From Archaeoglobus sp. (GTDB taxonomy: Archaea > Halobacteriota > Archaeoglobi > Archaeoglobales > Archaeoglobaceae), in contig JACDNU010000011.1 in the NCBI GenBank assembly GCA_017656505.1, forward strand, positions 1 to 56,508: a DNA stretch of 56,508 nt, in the 5' to 3' direction. Position 1 is the first letter of the stretch, and each line of letters starts with the position of its first letter. The translations under genes and the position numbers were made by a program. Of the stretch, positions 24,739 to 33,764 are shown piece after piece. The notes under the pieces were generated by a model, which was not told the origin of the DNA, did no database searches, and worked only from the letters and a program-made list of their open reading frames with translations.

Positions 24739-25947
24739 TTAATTAGCTTTTTTAGTGTCGGGCAGAGTTAGTAGAGGATTGGATTTAAAAACAATCAACA
24801 CTTTTATGGGATAGCTGCCTGAGAGAATTACATCGCTGAGGTATGCACTGCAATCCTTGGCAAGGGGGAATTTGTCTTTCCAGAATGGTATTTTGGAATT
24901 TTTAGAGTTTTTGGAATCCAAGGGCTCTCCAAGTGTGATGTCGTTGAGTTTAATCGAGGGATTCCAGATCAGCCCTCCTTCAACATCAACATTCCCTGTA
25001 ATCGCTGAAAGTGTGGCTATCGCTCTCGAAGTTTGGAAGCCGTTAACGTTATGCAGCACACCCTCCCGTCTGTCTATAGCGGCTGGTTTAATGTTTCCGA
25101 GCAAATCCCCGACCTCCTCGATGAGCTTGGCAGGAATATCGGTTTCAGATTCCACGTATTCTATCGAGAAATCTTTTACTGATCCAGCAAGCTTTTCAAA
25201 ACCGGAGACGTGTTTTTCAACGAATTTTTTATCGTAAAGATCGTTTTCGATGAGGTAGTTAATCCATCCGAGAGCAAGGAAAATATCGCTTCCTGGTCTG
25301 ATTTTTAGATGGTAGTCCGCTATTTTCGCGGTTTCAGACCTCCTCGGATCGATTACAACGATCTTTGCTCCGTTTCTTTTGGCATGGAGTATGTCTTCTA
25401 CTATTCCGTAGTATCTGTGAATTCTGGAAACCAGAGGGTTCGTACCCCACAACACTATGAGTTTTGAGTTTGCGAAATCGCCTATCGGGTATGGAAAACC
25501 GAAAAGCATCTCCGAAGCAAGAACCTTCGGCCCAACACAGTAAGACCAGCTCCCGGTTACGTTTGGTGTTCCAAAAACGTTGGCAAACCTTTTCACAATA
25601 CTTCTATCGATTATTCTCGCAGCGGGGCCGTATAAGAATACTAGAGCCTCCTCTAATTTCTCTCTTTTAAGTTCTACAAGTTTTTCTGCAATCCTCTCTA
25701 AAGCTTCGTCCCAGCTTGTCTCTTTCCATTCTGGATTCCCTCTTTCGCCGACATTCAAAAGGGGTTTTCTAAGCCTTTCGGGATGGTAAAGGATTTCGAC
25801 GGAATTTTTTCCTTTAATACATAACTTGCCCCTATTGTTCGGGTTCTCGGGATCTCCCCTAACTCTAACTATTCTCCCGTTCTCAATCTCGGCAATCATT
25901 CCACAATCGCATTTACAAATCTGACAGATCGTTCTTCTTGCAATCAC
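24739..25947 (-). pseudogene. Molybdopterin oxidoreductase (DMSO reductase family), N-terminal part
   Basis: The 402 residues carry the N-terminal [4Fe-4S] motif CQICKCDCG ... LCIKGK, a segment ITGSWSYCVGPKVLA-like (VTGSWSYCVGPK) whose Cys is the likely molybdenum ligand, and the first pterin-binding domain (LIVLWGTNPLVSRIH, VVIDPRRSETA). The ORF ends TLPDTKKAN at a frameshift in an A6 run. The family includes formate dehydrogenases and thiosulfate, polysulfide and nitrate reductases; the short length (about 680 in total) and lone gene context do not decide the substrate. No ferredoxin or NrfD subunit is adjacent. Sequencing error, programmed slippage or true decay are all possible. Confidence 0.85.
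24748..24753 (-). other. A6 run at the molybdopterin-enzyme frameshift
   Basis: The coding strand reads ACT AAA AAA GCT AAT TAA. With five instead of six A residues it reads ACT AAA AAG CTA ATT AAG GCG ATG and continues into the second ORF. The two frames differ by exactly one base. Confidence 0.9.
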
Positions 25948-26221
25948 ACTTTATCACATCACTTTGGAGAACTTTAGATGATTCTTTGATGTTAAACCTA
26001 GATGTTAAATCTAAAAAGCCTTTTAAAAGCTTCTCGTTTTATTTTTCCATTCGAAATTTAATTCCGAATTTCATACTCTTAAAAACGATCTCTAGATTAA
26101 AATTAATGAAAGCTGAATAGAATCTAAGGTAAAAAGGTAATGATCTAAGGTAATCCAACCCTCCAAAATTTTCATTAAAAAAATATGATATAGTAGTAGT
26201 TCAAATTTTTATTGGTCGGCC

Positions 26222-27076
26222 ATGACGCGTTCAGATCGGGTAAGAATCGAAACCGGGAAAGGCAAGATCGACGCCCTACACTATCCGGGCGAGGAAACGT
26301 GTATTGTGATGGCCCATGGCTTTGGAGCTGTTAAAGATGGATTGATTCCGTTTGCCGAGATCTTCTCGGAGAAATTTGGAGTTCTCCTCTTCGACTACAG
26401 ACATTTTGGAGAAAGTGAGGGAGAGCCGAGACAGCTAATCGATATAAAAAAGCAATTGGAAGACTGGAAAAAAGCGGTTGAATTTGCTAAGGAACTTGGA
26501 TACGAAAACATAGCCCTATGGGGAACATCTTTTAGCGGAGGGCATGTTTTAAGGCTTTCATCCGAAATTGATGTGAAGGCTGTTGTTGCTCAGGCTCCTA
26601 TGGTTGACGGGCTTGCAACCGTCAGGGCGATACATAGTATAGGTAACATTCTAACCTTAACAGCCCTTGGCATCGCGGATAAATTTGCCTCAATTTTCGG
26701 GAAAAGTTTTCGATTGCCGATAGTTGCTGAGCCGGAGAAGCTGGCCTTCATGAATACGCCTGAAGCAATGAGGTACCTGGAAATAATCCCTGAGGGAGCG
26801 AAATGGGAGAATTCTGCCCCGGCGAGAATAGCTCTTAGTGCATCATTTTACCGTCCAATCAAGGTTGTGGCAAAAATAAAGTGCCCTGTGCTGTATGTTG
26901 TTGGGGAAAGGGACACAATCACTCCCGCGAAGGCGACTCTGAGGGCAGCGGAAATAACCCCGAAAGCCGAAGTTGTAACCTTCGACGGAGGGCACTTCGA
27001 CGGATATCTCGAGCTGTTTGAGTTCTGTGCTGAAAAAGAATACGAGTTCTTCGTAAATCACTTGGAGAAGGATTAA
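26222..27076 (+). CDS. Alpha/beta hydrolase
   Basis: The 284-residue protein has the alpha/beta hydrolase layout: oxyanion region VMAHGFGAVKDG, FDYRHFGESEGEPR, nucleophile elbow WGTSFSGGH, acid in VGERDTITPAKA and catalytic His in GGHFDGYL. It resembles bacterial and archaeal dienelactone-hydrolase/peptidase S15-like esterases; the substrate is unknown. The gene is divergent from the molybdopterin oxidoreductase and read toward tRNA-Ser. Confidence 0.9.
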   Translation: MTRSDRVRIETGKGKIDALHYPGEETCIVMAHGFGAVKDGLIPFAEIFSEKFGVLLFDYRHFGESEGEPRQLIDIKKQLEDWKKAVEFAKELGYENIALWGTSFSGGHVLRLSSEIDVKAVVAQAPMVDGLATVRAIHSIGNILTLTALGIADKFASIFGKSFRLPIVAEPEKLAFMNTPEAMRYLEIIPEGAKWENSAPARIALSASFYRPIKVVAKIKCPVLYVVGERDTITPAKATLRAAEITPKAEVVTFDGGHFDGYLELFEFCAEKEYEFFVNHLEKD

Positions 27077-27102
27077 TCAGGAGTTAATCAGGCAAAATCG
27101 GA

Positions 27103-27209
27103 CGCCGGGGCTGGGACTTGAACCCAGGCGTCCCAGAAGGGACACGAGCTTTCTGGCGAGCCCATGCGTATGACTCCAGGCTCGCGCAGTGCCTCTCTGC
27201 CACCCCGGC
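27103..27209 (-). tRNA. tRNA-Ser (anticodon GGA) with a 23-base intron
   Basis: The acceptor stem GCCGGGG pairs with CCCCGGC, discriminator G (27103). The D arm is GCAG-AGAGGCA-CTGC. The anticodon stem is CGAGC (27184-27180) with GCTCG (27149-27145). A long variable arm, GTCCC-TTCT-GGGAC, marks a class II tRNA, and G at the discriminator fits serine. The loop becomes the normal seven bases, CTGGAGA with anticodon GGA, only if 27151-27173 is removed, an intron at the canonical 37/38 position. CTGG (exon) and CCAG (intron) form the 4-bp central helix between the two 3-base bulges, as in archaeal splice sites, though the inner helix is weak. Confidence 0.88.
27151..27173 (-). other. tRNA intron
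   Basis: The 23 bases begin after G37 and end before A38 of tRNA-Ser. The intron contains GGCTCGC, a second exact partner for the 5' half of the anticodon stem (GCGAGCC), so the precursor can fold in a competing hairpin. Confidence 0.75.
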
Positions 27210-27372
27210 TTACGGGTTGAATCTAAGGATCTAAGTTAGATCTATGTTAGATCTAGCCTTAATTCGCGCTCAGGATTATAAAGAATTAACGGTCAACGTA
27301 TTTCTCCAACAACTTTTTAAAAACGAAAATAACGTCTGATTACCTTGGATGCCTTGGATGCGCTGGGGAAGA

Positions 27373-28257
27373 TTAAATCTCCCATTTTGTTTTCTTCATT
27401 TCTCCCTTTTCTTTTCCCTCAGTTTTGCCATTACGTTTTTCTTCATCTTTCTCCTCCTTCATTTCTTTCATCTCTTTTTCTCCTCCTTCTCCAATTCTCC
27501 AACTCCCCCCTCTTTTTGAAAAAATGAAAATAAAAATCCCGGCTATAATCAGCAGGATTCCACCCAAAAAGGCTGGGCTATTCAGGTTATTAAAACTATT
27601 GAGAGTATTCAAATTATCTCCTTGCTCAGCCGGTAGAACAGGTTCTCTCTGCTTAAATCTGAGCAGGATCTCGTCACCTTGGGTGAGGTTGTTCGCTTCG
27701 AAAATTGAATAGTTATTCTGCCCCAGAACGGCTTTCCCCCTGTAAACGAGATTATCGGATCTTTCCGGAATCTCATAGGTTGCCGGGATTAAAATCAGCA
27801 GTCTCTTTATCTCCATTGTGATTTTTTTACTGAAGACCTCACCTTGGATCGCATACTCTATTGCCAGGTGGCTTCCGGTGGTAACGCTCGCGTTCTGCAG
27901 CAGAAGATTGTTTCCTTCAGTTTTTGCAGAAGAATAATTCAAACTTCCAGAGATGTTTATTAGTTTTGCATTCTTAGGCAGTTCTACAACCAGCTGGGAG
28001 AAATAACCACTATCATTGAAGGAAAGAACCTCTATAACTATCTCATTTGGGATGATGATTATATGGGAATTTTTCACGACGGGATTTGCCAGATCTGCCG
28101 AGTTATCAATTGCTGAGGCCGTAGGGAGAAAGAATATTGGGTGTAGCGATATCAAAATTAAAAGTAATCCAATAAAGATAAATCTAGAGTATCTCAAAGT
28201 TCTGGTTAATCCCGTACTGGGCAAACTTTTAGGCGAAATCCTAGGCGTATTTTCCAT
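27373..28257 (-). CDS. Membrane-anchored extracellular protein with charged cytoplasmic tail
   Basis: The protein has about 294 residues. A basic N-terminus precedes a hydrophobic signal/anchor segment (about residues 25-47, ending TASA), followed by about 170 residues of beta-rich, N-glycosylation-site-containing sequence, one membrane helix (GGILLIIAGIFIFIFS) and a Lys/Glu-rich tail of about 50 residues. No family is recognised. The low-complexity tail is encoded by a purine-rich strand. ATG 28257 with AGGGG upstream is preferred to the TTG at 28263. It is divergent from the DUF362 gene. Confidence 0.65.
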   Translation of the reverse strand: MENTPRISPKSLPSTGLTRTLRYSRFIFIGLLLILISLHPIFFLPTASAIDNSADLANPVVKNSHIIIIPNEIVIEVLSFNDSGYFSQLVVELPKNAKLINISGSLNYSSAKTEGNNLLLQNASVTTGSHLAIEYAIQGEVFSKKITMEIKRLLILIPATYEIPERSDNLVYRGKAVLGQNNYSIFEANNLTQGDEILLRFKQREPVLPAEQGDNLNTLNSFNNLNSPAFLGGILLIIAGIFIFIFSKRGGSWRIGEGGEKEMKEMKEEKDEEKRNGKTEGKEKGEMKKTKWEI

Positions 28258-28383
28258 AATCAATACCCCTAATCAATTCTCTAATTTTGAAGCATCCTTT
28301 TTTGAAGCATCTCTACCATCCACCATAAAACTTAATCTAAAACCTGACAAAACGTTAAATAGTTTACTCCAAAAGCTCAAAAC

Positions 28384-29484
28384 ATGAGTGAGGTTTATTT
28401 TGTCGATTCTAGGGCGCGGGTTATTGATCCGGCTGAATGGTTTCAGCCCCAGCTAAGCCTTGTGAGCAAGCTCAGAGATCTTATAAGAAAGAGTGGAGTT
28501 CTGGATTTTATTGAGAAGGAAGATGTGGTGGCGATAAAAACCCATTTCGGAGATAGAGGTACAACAAAAACCCTTCGCTCCGTTTACATAAGAACGATTG
28601 TTGAGGAGATAAAAAACAGAGGTGGGAGGCCTTTCGTAACTGAAACAACTGGCTTAGGCCTGACTCGCGACAGGTGTACAGCGTTGGGCAGAATCGAGAT
28701 AGCGGAAGAGAATGGTTACACAAAGCAGACGATGAAAGCTCCCATAGTAATCGCCGACGGAATTCTTGGTTTCGATTTCGTGGATGTGCCTGTCGATGGA
28801 AAGAACCTGAAAGTTATCCACGTGGCCAAAGCTTTCGAGTGGGTTGACAAGGTTGTATGTGCAACCCACTTCAAGCTCCACATGCAGGGGGGTATTGGTG
28901 GGAGCATAAAGAACATAGGGGTTGGATGTGTTGCAAAGCCTTCGAAATTCGATATTCATTCTCCGAATCCTCCAGAAATCAATGAGAACTGCACGGAATG
29001 CGGGAAATGCGTTGAAATCTGCCCGGTTAATGCGATAGAGAATTTCAGGATCAACCATTCGAAATGTCTGAAATGCATGGGCTGCAGGGAGGTTTGCGAA
29101 GATGATGCGATATCAATCGGCCCCTGGCTCAGCGGGGCGGATATATGCGAGAGGATAGTAGAATGCGCGAAAGGAGTTTTCGAGCTGGTGGGGAAGGAAA
29201 ACTTCGCATTTTTCAACTTCCTGATCGACATAACACCCCACTGCGACTGTCATCCCTATAGCGATAACCCCATAGCTCCGGATGTCGGAGTTTTTGCGTC
29301 GAGAGATATTGTTTCGGCTGATGCTGCCTGTTTAGATGTTCTGAAAAGGCTTGAGGCTAACAGGGATGCCTTAACAGGCGAGCAGAAATTCTGGGAGTGG
29401 ACCGCTCCAGAAGTTCAGATCAGCTATGCAGAAGAACTCGGCCTTGGGGAGAGGGGGTATGAGATCTATGACATCTCTGATTGA
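28384..29484 (+). CDS. DUF362 protein with two-cluster ferredoxin
   Basis: The 366-residue protein combines a DUF362 domain (KTHFGDRGTTKTLRSVYIR; VVCATHFKLHMQGGIGGSIKNIGVG) with an inserted 2x[4Fe-4S] ferredoxin (CTECGKCVEICPVNAI; CLKCMGCREVC) around residues 195-245, and a conserved C-terminal part (DITPHCDCHPYSD). The biochemical role of DUF362 is unknown; redox enzymology is likely. It overlaps the next gene, an E1-like enzyme, by 17 bases, so the two are co-translated and may share a pathway. Confidence 0.92.
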   Translation: MSEVYFVDSRARVIDPAEWFQPQLSLVSKLRDLIRKSGVLDFIEKEDVVAIKTHFGDRGTTKTLRSVYIRTIVEEIKNRGGRPFVTETTGLGLTRDRCTALGRIEIAEENGYTKQTMKAPIVIADGILGFDFVDVPVDGKNLKVIHVAKAFEWVDKVVCATHFKLHMQGGIGGSIKNIGVGCVAKPSKFDIHSPNPPEINENCTECGKCVEICPVNAIENFRINHSKCLKCMGCREVCEDDAISIGPWLSGADICERIVECAKGVFELVGKENFAFFNFLIDITPHCDCHPYSDNPIAPDVGVFASRDIVSADAACLDVLKRLEANRDALTGEQKFWEWTAPEVQISYAEELGLGERGYEIYDISD

Positions 29485-30244
29485 TGCCGAGAGATATAGC
29501 AGGCAGATAATGATCTCTTATTTTGGAGAAGAAGCACAGGAAAAACTTTTGAAGGCAAAGGTTGTTGTTATCGGAGCGGGCGGGCTTGGAAGCCCCGCAA
29601 TAATGTATCTTGCGGCAGCTGGAGTGGGAAAGCTTACCGTTGTTGACTTTGACACGGTTGAGAAGAGCAATCTGCAACGTCAGGTAATCCACTCCGGCAG
29701 GATAGGGTGGAACAAGGCCGAATCCGCAAAAGAATTCGTGGAAAGCCTTAATCCGGATGTAAAAGTTAAAGTCTTGAAGGAAAAAATTGAGCCCGAAAAT
29801 GTTGTTAGGATCATCGAAAACCATGATGTTGTGGTTTCCTGCCCTGACAACTTTCGAACCAGGTTCATTTTAAACGATGCCTGCAGAATCCTCGACATTC
29901 CAATGGTTCATGCAGCGATTTACGAGTTCGAGGGGGAAGCGATGACGATAAAGCACAGCCCATGCTACCGCTGCGTATATCCGGCTGCTCCTCCCTCGAA
30001 AGTACCGGGCATAATAGGTGCCACGGCAGGAGTTTTGGGAAGTATTCAGGCAGTTGAGGCTATGAAAATAATTACAGGAATAGGAAACACCATCTCAGGC
30101 TTACTGAGGATCGATCTCCAGAACATGGAGTTTTTTAACATAAATGTGAAACCCAACGAAAGCTGTCCCGTGTGTAGTGGTAGAATTAAAAGGATTCATC
30201 TGGAAAATTATTCGGATTCATGCAAAGTTGTAAAGTTTGATTGA
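29468..30244 (+). CDS. ThiF/MoeB/HesA-family E1-like adenylyltransferase
   Basis: The 258-residue protein has the E1 nucleotide-binding motif VVVIGAGGLGSPAIMYLAAAGVG, RQVIHS and NPDVKVKVLKEKI, the catalytic-Cys region PCYRCVYPAAPP, and a C-terminal zinc pair with CPVCSGRI. Such enzymes adenylate the C-terminal Gly-Gly of ubiquitin-like sulfur carriers (MoaD, ThiS, SAMP). No carrier gene is adjacent. It overlaps the DUF362 gene; ATG 29468 (MTSLIDAERYSRQ) is the family-like start. It could serve molybdopterin or tRNA thiolation. Confidence 0.92.
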   Translation: MTSLIDAERYSRQIMISYFGEEAQEKLLKAKVVVIGAGGLGSPAIMYLAAAGVGKLTVVDFDTVEKSNLQRQVIHSGRIGWNKAESAKEFVESLNPDVKVKVLKEKIEPENVVRIIENHDVVVSCPDNFRTRFILNDACRILDIPMVHAAIYEFEGEAMTIKHSPCYRCVYPAAPPSKVPGIIGATAGVLGSIQAVEAMKIITGIGNTISGLLRIDLQNMEFFNINVKPNESCPVCSGRIKRIHLENYSDSCKVVKFD

Positions 30245-30344
30245 AATCTTATATTATTCCATATTGCACTTTATCATTTAATGGAGTGAGACTCTCAGAG
30301 CTTCTCAGAGTTATATTATTGTTATATTTTATCCCAGCAATCAA

Positions 30345-31061
30345 TCATCGCATCTCAATAATTTCCCTGAGCTTCTTTAAATCCCCCATCTCGTATATTC
30401 CATCCTCAATAGCATAGACCTCTATCGCAGCTGAGGAGAAAGAGTTCAAAATCGGAGAGAGGAATTCGAAGGTGGAGAGAACGTCGGAACCTTTAAGCAT
30501 CGGAGAAAAGGCAGGAAGAACCAGAACCTCCCTCTCATTCGAGCACCTCAGGAAACAGGGGTAGGTATAGGATGAGTAACCGGAGCGAAGCCTTATGGAA
30601 GGGTGCTCATGCCCGATCACCAGCTTCTTTCCCTCAACCTCTTCATGCCCGTGAACGATCGTCCAGTCTGCCAGCTCTATCCTTCTTTCCAATTCTATGC
30701 CGTATTTTGCAAGAATCGTAGCCAAATAGTTGTCGTGATTTCCTCTCACGACTCGCAGCTTTCCGATTTCGAGCATCCTTTCAACGAAGTATCTCACATC
30801 ATCCCATTCGTATGGCATGTTCTGGCTGAACTCGTGCTTCATATCCCCATTAACGATCAGAGTTTCAATGCCGTAATCGAATATTTTTTCTGCCATTTCG
30901 ACAATTTCCCTTATCTGAAGCCTTGGAACCGAGCCGGGCATCGACTGCTCTATCCCTAGGTGCAGATCGGAGATTATAGCCGTATCATCAATTATGATTG
31001 CCTTCTCGGGCAGCAGAATCACTCCATCAATTTCAAGCGTTCCGTTTCCTTCCATACCCAT
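30345..31061 (-). CDS. Calcineurin-like metallophosphoesterase, Lhr-associated
   Basis: The 238-residue protein carries the five metallophosphoesterase motifs: ISDLHLG, NGDMKHE, RGNHDNY, VHGHEEVEG and IGHEHPS. The family is the archaeal/bacterial phosphoesterase found next to DNA ligase or Lhr helicase genes. Here its start is 7 bases after the lhr stop on the same strand, so the two form an operon. A role in nucleic-acid end processing or repair is likely from this association (inference). The start is the second codon (ATG 31061), not the TTG. Confidence 0.9.
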   Translation of the reverse strand: MGMEGNGTLEIDGVILLPEKAIIIDDTAIISDLHLGIEQSMPGSVPRLQIREIVEMAEKIFDYGIETLIVNGDMKHEFSQNMPYEWDDVRYFVERMLEIGKLRVVRGNHDNYLATILAKYGIELERRIELADWTIVHGHEEVEGKKLVIGHEHPSIRLRSGYSSYTYPCFLRCSNEREVLVLPAFSPMLKGSDVLSTFEFLSPILNSFSSAAIEVYAIEDGIYEMGDLKKLREIIEMR

Positions 31062-31067
31062 CAAAAA

Positions 31068-33695
31068 CTACTTACTGTCAGCCAAAGCTTCAGCCCTTAA
31101 CTCTATCAACCGCGTGATCTTCTCGTAGAGACTCCTTATTATCTTCTTCCTGTCTTCCATCAGCACGACGTCCTCCTCTCCAAGCACGAATATGTTCAAC
31201 GCGAAGGGGCTTGGATAGGGCGTTCTGGCAAGCCTTATCTCCATTTGTCTCAGCCTGTTCAGAAAGTCGACAGCATTCTCCAAATCCATTGAATCCTCCA
31301 TGATCTCTCTGTACGTTTCCTTCAGAACAGGAAAGTCGTTTCCAAAGTTCTTTTTGATCAGCCGAAGCAGAGAATCCGCATTAAGCTGCTGTCTCCAGAC
31401 GCTTTTTTCCCTTCCGAGATAGTTCCTGAGAACCATCAGAGATCTCACCGCAACGTGCCTGAATCTCCTCCTCAGAATCTCCGTCCTGTCCAAAGCTCTA
31501 ACCAGATGATCTACGAAGTTCTCCGGGCTGAGCAACTCGATTATCTCTTCTTTGCTCAATCTCTTCCTGTAGGGAAGTTTGAGCATGAAACCGTTATCGT
31601 TTATGGCAATTTTGACGCTACAGTTCTTCAACATGCCAGCCCTGAAAGCAACAACCCTGGAAATAGCGCTGTTAGCTCTTCTGCCAATCAGGGAGTGGAA
31701 AACGTAGCATTCGCTCCCCTCGTCCTGAAAGTTCTCGATCAGGAATCTTTTATCCGTGGGAATGAAGCTAAAGAGGTTTTGTTCCCGAAAGTATCTCACA
31801 ATCGCTTCGGCTGAACTCCTTTCGAGGTTGTAGTTCTTTCTTAAATAGTAAACAGCATCCTCGAATTCTAGAAGCTCGGAATTCAGAATCTCCTCCATCT
31901 CCCGCCTGAATCTCTGTATTCTCAAAGCCAGATCGTAGCTAAGCGGTAATTGCTCTGAGAACCAGCTTGGTACAGTTGGTTTCTCCCCCTCAACCTCTTC
32001 AACTATTATGTTCATGCCCTTAGATCTCAAAAATCTGAAAGTCCTTCCCGCCAGAACGAAAACGTCTCCCCTGACAAGCCTTTCGGCGAATTCCTCCTCA
32101 ACTTTTCCTACTCTCTTTCCCTCCTTCGTTATAACCTTTATAGCAACCTCGTCGGGAATTGTTCCAACGTTTAGATAGTAAATAGGCCTTAGCAACTTCC
32201 CCCTTCTCCCGAAAACTTCCTCGCTCTCATCAAACCATATCTTTCCGTAAACCCTCTTCTTCTCAAAATCCGAGTGTCCTGCTAAGTATTTAAGCACCGA
32301 AATGAACTCATCCTTCGTTAGATTTCTGTAAGGATAGCTACTCCGTATGAGCTTCAAAGCCTCGTCAACGCTCCACTTCTTCTCTATCGCCATCCCAACG
32401 ATGTGCTGGCATAGAACATCCAGGGGCTTCTGTGGAATTTTTATTCTGTCAAGCCTTCTGTTCAAAGCCTCGTTCGTTAAAACCGTGCACTCGACAAGGT
32501 CATCCTGATCAACTACTACAACTCTACCAACCGATACCTCATGCAGCTTGTGGCCGCTCCTTCCTATCCTCTGCAACGCCCTGTTTATGCTTTTAGGCGA
32601 TCCAAGCAGCACGACCAAATCGATATAGCCTATATCTATGCCCAGCTCGAGGCTTGTTGATGAAACAACGCATCTAAGCTTCCCGTTCTTCAGCTCGTCC
32701 TCAACCTCAAGCCTCACGTTCTTTGAAAGCGATGAATGATGGGCCCGTATCGGGAAATCCTTGCCCAGCCTTTTTCTGAGGTTGTAGACAACCCTCTCCG
32801 TTGCGCTTCTCGTGTTCGTGAAGATGAGTGTCGTTTTCGATGATTTTATAAGGTCTGCAAGGGTTTCGTAGAGTTTCTCGCTTATACTCTCGGAACTCTC
32901 CCTGAAGAAATCTTCAACCGGCGAAATCACCTTGATGTCAATTGGCTTGGAGAAGCTCACGTCGGCTATAATACAATCCCTCTCCCTCCCGTTTTCAAAC
33001 CCAACCAAAAACTTAGCAACCTCTTCAAGCGGATGAATTGTCGCGGAGAGACCTATTCTTACCATCTTCCCTTCCTGGATGCGCTGAAGCCTTTCCACAG
33101 AAAGCGAGAGATGTGTCCCCCTTTTGTTCTCAGCTACCGCATGGATCTCATCGATGATGAGGAATTTTATCCTTGTCAGCGATCGGGAAAGCTTGGGGCT
33201 GACCAGAATAATCGATAAGGTTTCCGGAGTCGTTATGAAGATGTGGGGTGGCTTCCTCGTCTGTTGTTGCCTTTCTTTCTGCTCGGTATCTCCCGTTCTG
33301 ACTCCGATTCTTATGGGCTGGAGCTTGATGCCCTTTCTTTCGGCAAGCTCATAAATTTCTTCAAGCGGCTCCTCGAGGTTCTTTCTTATGTCGTTGTTCA
33401 GGGCTTTCAGCGGGGAGACGTAAAGGGTGTAGACTCTATCTTCCAGCTCGTTCTTGGAGGCTAAATCGATAAGCATGTTCAGGGTTGTAAGAAAGGCGGC
33501 GAGGGTTTTCCCGCTCCCAGTTGGAGATGAAATAAGAATATTGTTGCCCTTAAAAGCCTCGTATATCGCGTACTTCTGGGGAGGGGTGAAGGAGGTAAAC
33601 TTACTTTTAAACCATTCTCTAAGCAGAGGATGGAGGAGTTTTTCGATCTCAGAATCCTCGTACTCCTTTCCTTGCACTATCCCCTTCTGCCTCAT
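31068..33695 (-). CDS. lhr: Lhr-type superfamily 2 DNA helicase
   Basis: The 875-residue protein has motif I SPTGSGKTLAAF, motif Ia YVSPLKALNNDIR, motif II DEIH, motif III GLSATIHP, and motifs IV-VI (IFTNTRSATERVVYNLR; STSLELGIDIG; QRIGRSGH). A winged helix and the Lhr C-terminal domain follow. The DEIH box and layout mark the Lhr core; the size is normal for the archaeal form. Lhr is a 3'-5' helicase that unwinds forks and RNA:DNA hybrids. It is followed by a phosphoesterase gene in the same operon. Confidence 0.95.
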   Translation of the reverse strand: MRQKGIVQGKEYEDSEIEKLLHPLLREWFKSKFTSFTPPQKYAIYEAFKGNNILISSPTGSGKTLAAFLTTLNMLIDLASKNELEDRVYTLYVSPLKALNNDIRKNLEEPLEEIYELAERKGIKLQPIRIGVRTGDTEQKERQQQTRKPPHIFITTPETLSIILVSPKLSRSLTRIKFLIIDEIHAVAENKRGTHLSLSVERLQRIQEGKMVRIGLSATIHPLEEVAKFLVGFENGRERDCIIADVSFSKPIDIKVISPVEDFFRESSESISEKLYETLADLIKSSKTTLIFTNTRSATERVVYNLRKRLGKDFPIRAHHSSLSKNVRLEVEDELKNGKLRCVVSSTSLELGIDIGYIDLVVLLGSPKSINRALQRIGRSGHKLHEVSVGRVVVVDQDDLVECTVLTNEALNRRLDRIKIPQKPLDVLCQHIVGMAIEKKWSVDEALKLIRSSYPYRNLTKDEFISVLKYLAGHSDFEKKRVYGKIWFDESEEVFGRRGKLLRPIYYLNVGTIPDEVAIKVITKEGKRVGKVEEEFAERLVRGDVFVLAGRTFRFLRSKGMNIIVEEVEGEKPTVPSWFSEQLPLSYDLALRIQRFRREMEEILNSELLEFEDAVYYLRKNYNLERSSAEAIVRYFREQNLFSFIPTDKRFLIENFQDEGSECYVFHSLIGRRANSAISRVVAFRAGMLKNCSVKIAINDNGFMLKLPYRKRLSKEEIIELLSPENFVDHLVRALDRTEILRRRFRHVAVRSLMVLRNYLGREKSVWRQQLNADSLLRLIKKNFGNDFPVLKETYREIMEDSMDLENAVDFLNRLRQMEIRLARTPYPSPFALNIFVLGEEDVVLMEDRKKIIRSLYEKITRLIELRAEALADSK

Positions 33696-33764
33696 CTGAG
33701 GAATAAAGTTGCCTTTGGATGTTTATATGGGTTTTCGTTGGGTAATATTTGATAAACTGATAAT

